6,368 bases of DNA, taken from assembly GCA_030635365.1 (NCBI GenBank), contig DAOVYZ010000214.1:1-6368 (forward strand), written 5' to 3'. The notes beneath the pieces are model-generated. The model was not told where the DNA came from. It did not search any database and saw only the letters and a program-made list of their open reading frames with translations. A program made the position numbers and the translations under genes. Source of the stretch: Bacteroidales bacterium. Lineage in GTDB: Bacteria; Bacteroidota; Bacteroidia; Bacteroidales; UBA12077. Positions 5,299-6,368 of this stretch are shown here, piece after piece; positions within the stretch are counted from its first letter, which is position 1; every line of letters begins with the position of its first letter.

Positions 5299-6368
5299 TT
5301 AGTTTAAATCATCAATAACACCACCGGTTAACCTTAACAAAGTGTGATAACTTTGGATTAGATTATACATTGCATTCTGATAACTCAATGCAACATTTGA
5401 ATACAATTGCTGTATATCTCTATAGTTGAAAGAGTTTATGGAACCGTTTTCGTATTTCTGTTTCGATAATTCAAGATTTAATTCAGCTGCTTTTAAATTT
5501 TCTTCAGCAAGAGTTAATAATTCTTGTCTTACTTGGTAAAATTCAAATTCCTGAGCCAATTGATTCTTTAATTGTTGTTCCATATCAACTGTTTCTATTT
5601 CAGAAATCTCTTTTTCGATTTTGGATGCTTGTAACGCTCTGCGCCGAGTTCCACCTTCGTAAATGGAATATGAAACACTCAAACTTAAACCGGTATTAAA
5701 TCCTGATGAAGAATTATCCATATTGTTCATAGTTTCATAATCCATTTCGTTGTTTGAATAACTGCCTGAAGCTCCTGCTGCAATCGTTGGATAATAAGCA
5801 CTCTTAGCTGATTTTATATCCAGCTTTGCCATTTCTAAATTGATATATTGATTTTTCAGTGTATTATTATTCTCCAACATTTTAGTTTCTAAATCGGATT
5901 GAACGAAGTCTTTAGCTGCAATATCAAATGATGATGTATATGAATATTCATTATTCAATGCTTCAGCCATTAAATTATTTAACTGTCTTTTGGCATTATT
6001 ATAAGATGATTTAGCCGACAGATAATTAGATTTATCTTCCAGATATGAGTTTTGAGCTTGTAAAAGATCGTAAGTAACCGATGTTCCTAGTTGTTTCTTA
6101 TGCTTTTCTTGCTCGTATCTGTCTTCTGAAAGATTCATGTTTTTCTCAGCAATATCCATGCTTTTTTCTGTTAGCAGAATATTATAATAAGCTAGAATTA
6201 CATCAATAATGGTGTTTTCAACTGTTATTGCCAGATTTCCTTCCGACATTTTTTCCAGTTCTTCAAGACTTTGTTTTGTAATTCTTGCTCCAAATCCACG
6301 GAACAATACCCAGTTTAAATCAACAGAACCATTTAAATTAGTACTTTTATAATAATCATTATCATTAT
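5299..6368 (-). CDS. TolC-family outer-membrane efflux protein (partial at the window edge)
   Basis: The - strand frame is open from the right edge to a TAA at 5299-5301, giving about 356 visible residues. The first ATG-less part (NGSVDLNWVLFRGFGARI) is clearly coding, so a TTG at 6306 is not the real start; the N-terminus and signal peptide, roughly 80-100 residues, lie outside the window. The protein shows the two-fold repeat of outer-membrane efflux factors. In the first half, a helical hairpin reads 'AYYNILLTEKSMDIAEKNM' and 'LGTSVTYDLLQAQNSYLEDK'. In the second half, after the beta-strand segment 'LSLSVSYSIYEGGTRRR', another hairpin contains 'AELNLELSKQKYENGSIN' and ends 'LLRLTGG'. Such trimers form the outer-membrane channel for tripartite pumps or type I secretion, working with an inner-membrane pump and an adaptor. 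The partner genes would lie upstream, to the right. What follows it downstream is a permease remnant, not a pump gene. Confidence 0.92.
   Translation of the reverse strand, partial: NDNDYYKSTNLNGSVDLNWVLFRGFGARITKQSLEELEKMSEGNLAITVENTIIDVILAYYNILLTEKSMDIAEKNMNLSEDRYEQEKHKKQLGTSVTYDLLQAQNSYLEDKSNYLSAKSSYNNAKRQLNNLMAEALNNEYSYTSSFDIAAKDFVQSDLETKMLENNNTLKNQYINLEMAKLDIKSAKSAYYPTIAAGASGSYSNNEMDYETMNNMDNSSSGFNTGLSLSVSYSIYEGGTRRRALQASKIEKEISEIETVDMEQQLKNQLAQEFEFYQVRQELLTLAEENLKAAELNLELSKQKYENGSINSFNYRDIQQLYSNVALSYQNAMYNLIQSYHTLLRLTGGVIDDLN

Noticed and set aside
6304..6306. TTG as the true start of the TolC-family gene
   Set aside because: The frame stays open to the window edge with typical TolC-family sequence (SVDLNWVLFRGFG), so the gene is longer and truncated only by the window.

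Overview
The window looks like a piece of a low-GC genome of the phylum Bacteroidota, perhaps a marine or anoxic-sediment Marinilabiliales-type organism. The signs are a strongly AT-rich background, coding starts without convincing Shine-Dalgarno sites, a lipoprotein signal with a Bacteroidota-style short lipobox followed by acidic residues, and a TolC-family efflux protein of the usual Bacteroidota type. The family-level placement is inference; only the AT-richness and gene styles are seen directly.

Layout. Positions 1-582 carry no convincing gene, but hold a perfect 13-bp inverted repeat (41-73) and a more GC-rich, strongly structured island (about 261-395) that looks like an interspersed element. 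Four + strand genes follow: a beta-helix lipoprotein (583-1437), a metal-dependent amidohydrolase with a coiled-coil insertion (1561-2976), an M23 (LytM) peptidase interrupted by an in-frame TGA (2985-3590), and an exported or membrane-anchored Shelph-like metallophosphatase (3719-4867). The amidohydrolase and peptidase are 8 bp apart and probably cotranscribed. The phosphatase has its own leader containing a 10-bp inverted repeat.

From 4865 the composition changes abruptly. A roughly 90-bp, 54% GC block starts exactly at the phosphatase stop codon and looks like a repeat element. Beyond it lie gene remains on the - strand: a possible coiled-coil tail (about 4955-5056) and a frameshifted C-terminal fragment of an AI-2E family (PerM/YdiK-type) permease (5080-5297). 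That fragment begins 1 bp after the stop codon of a TolC-family outer-membrane efflux gene, which runs off the right edge on the - strand (5299-6368).

The four + strand proteins do not form a pathway I recognise. Three of them carry export signals, so an envelope-related role is possible but unproven. The right part of the window reads as a recombination scar between two convergent gene blocks. I do not see a CRISPR array, RNA gene, transposase or recognisable defence system. The most informative oddities are the interrupted peptidase, the permease remnant beside tolC, the GC-rich stop-codon-abutting element and the structured island at 261-395.
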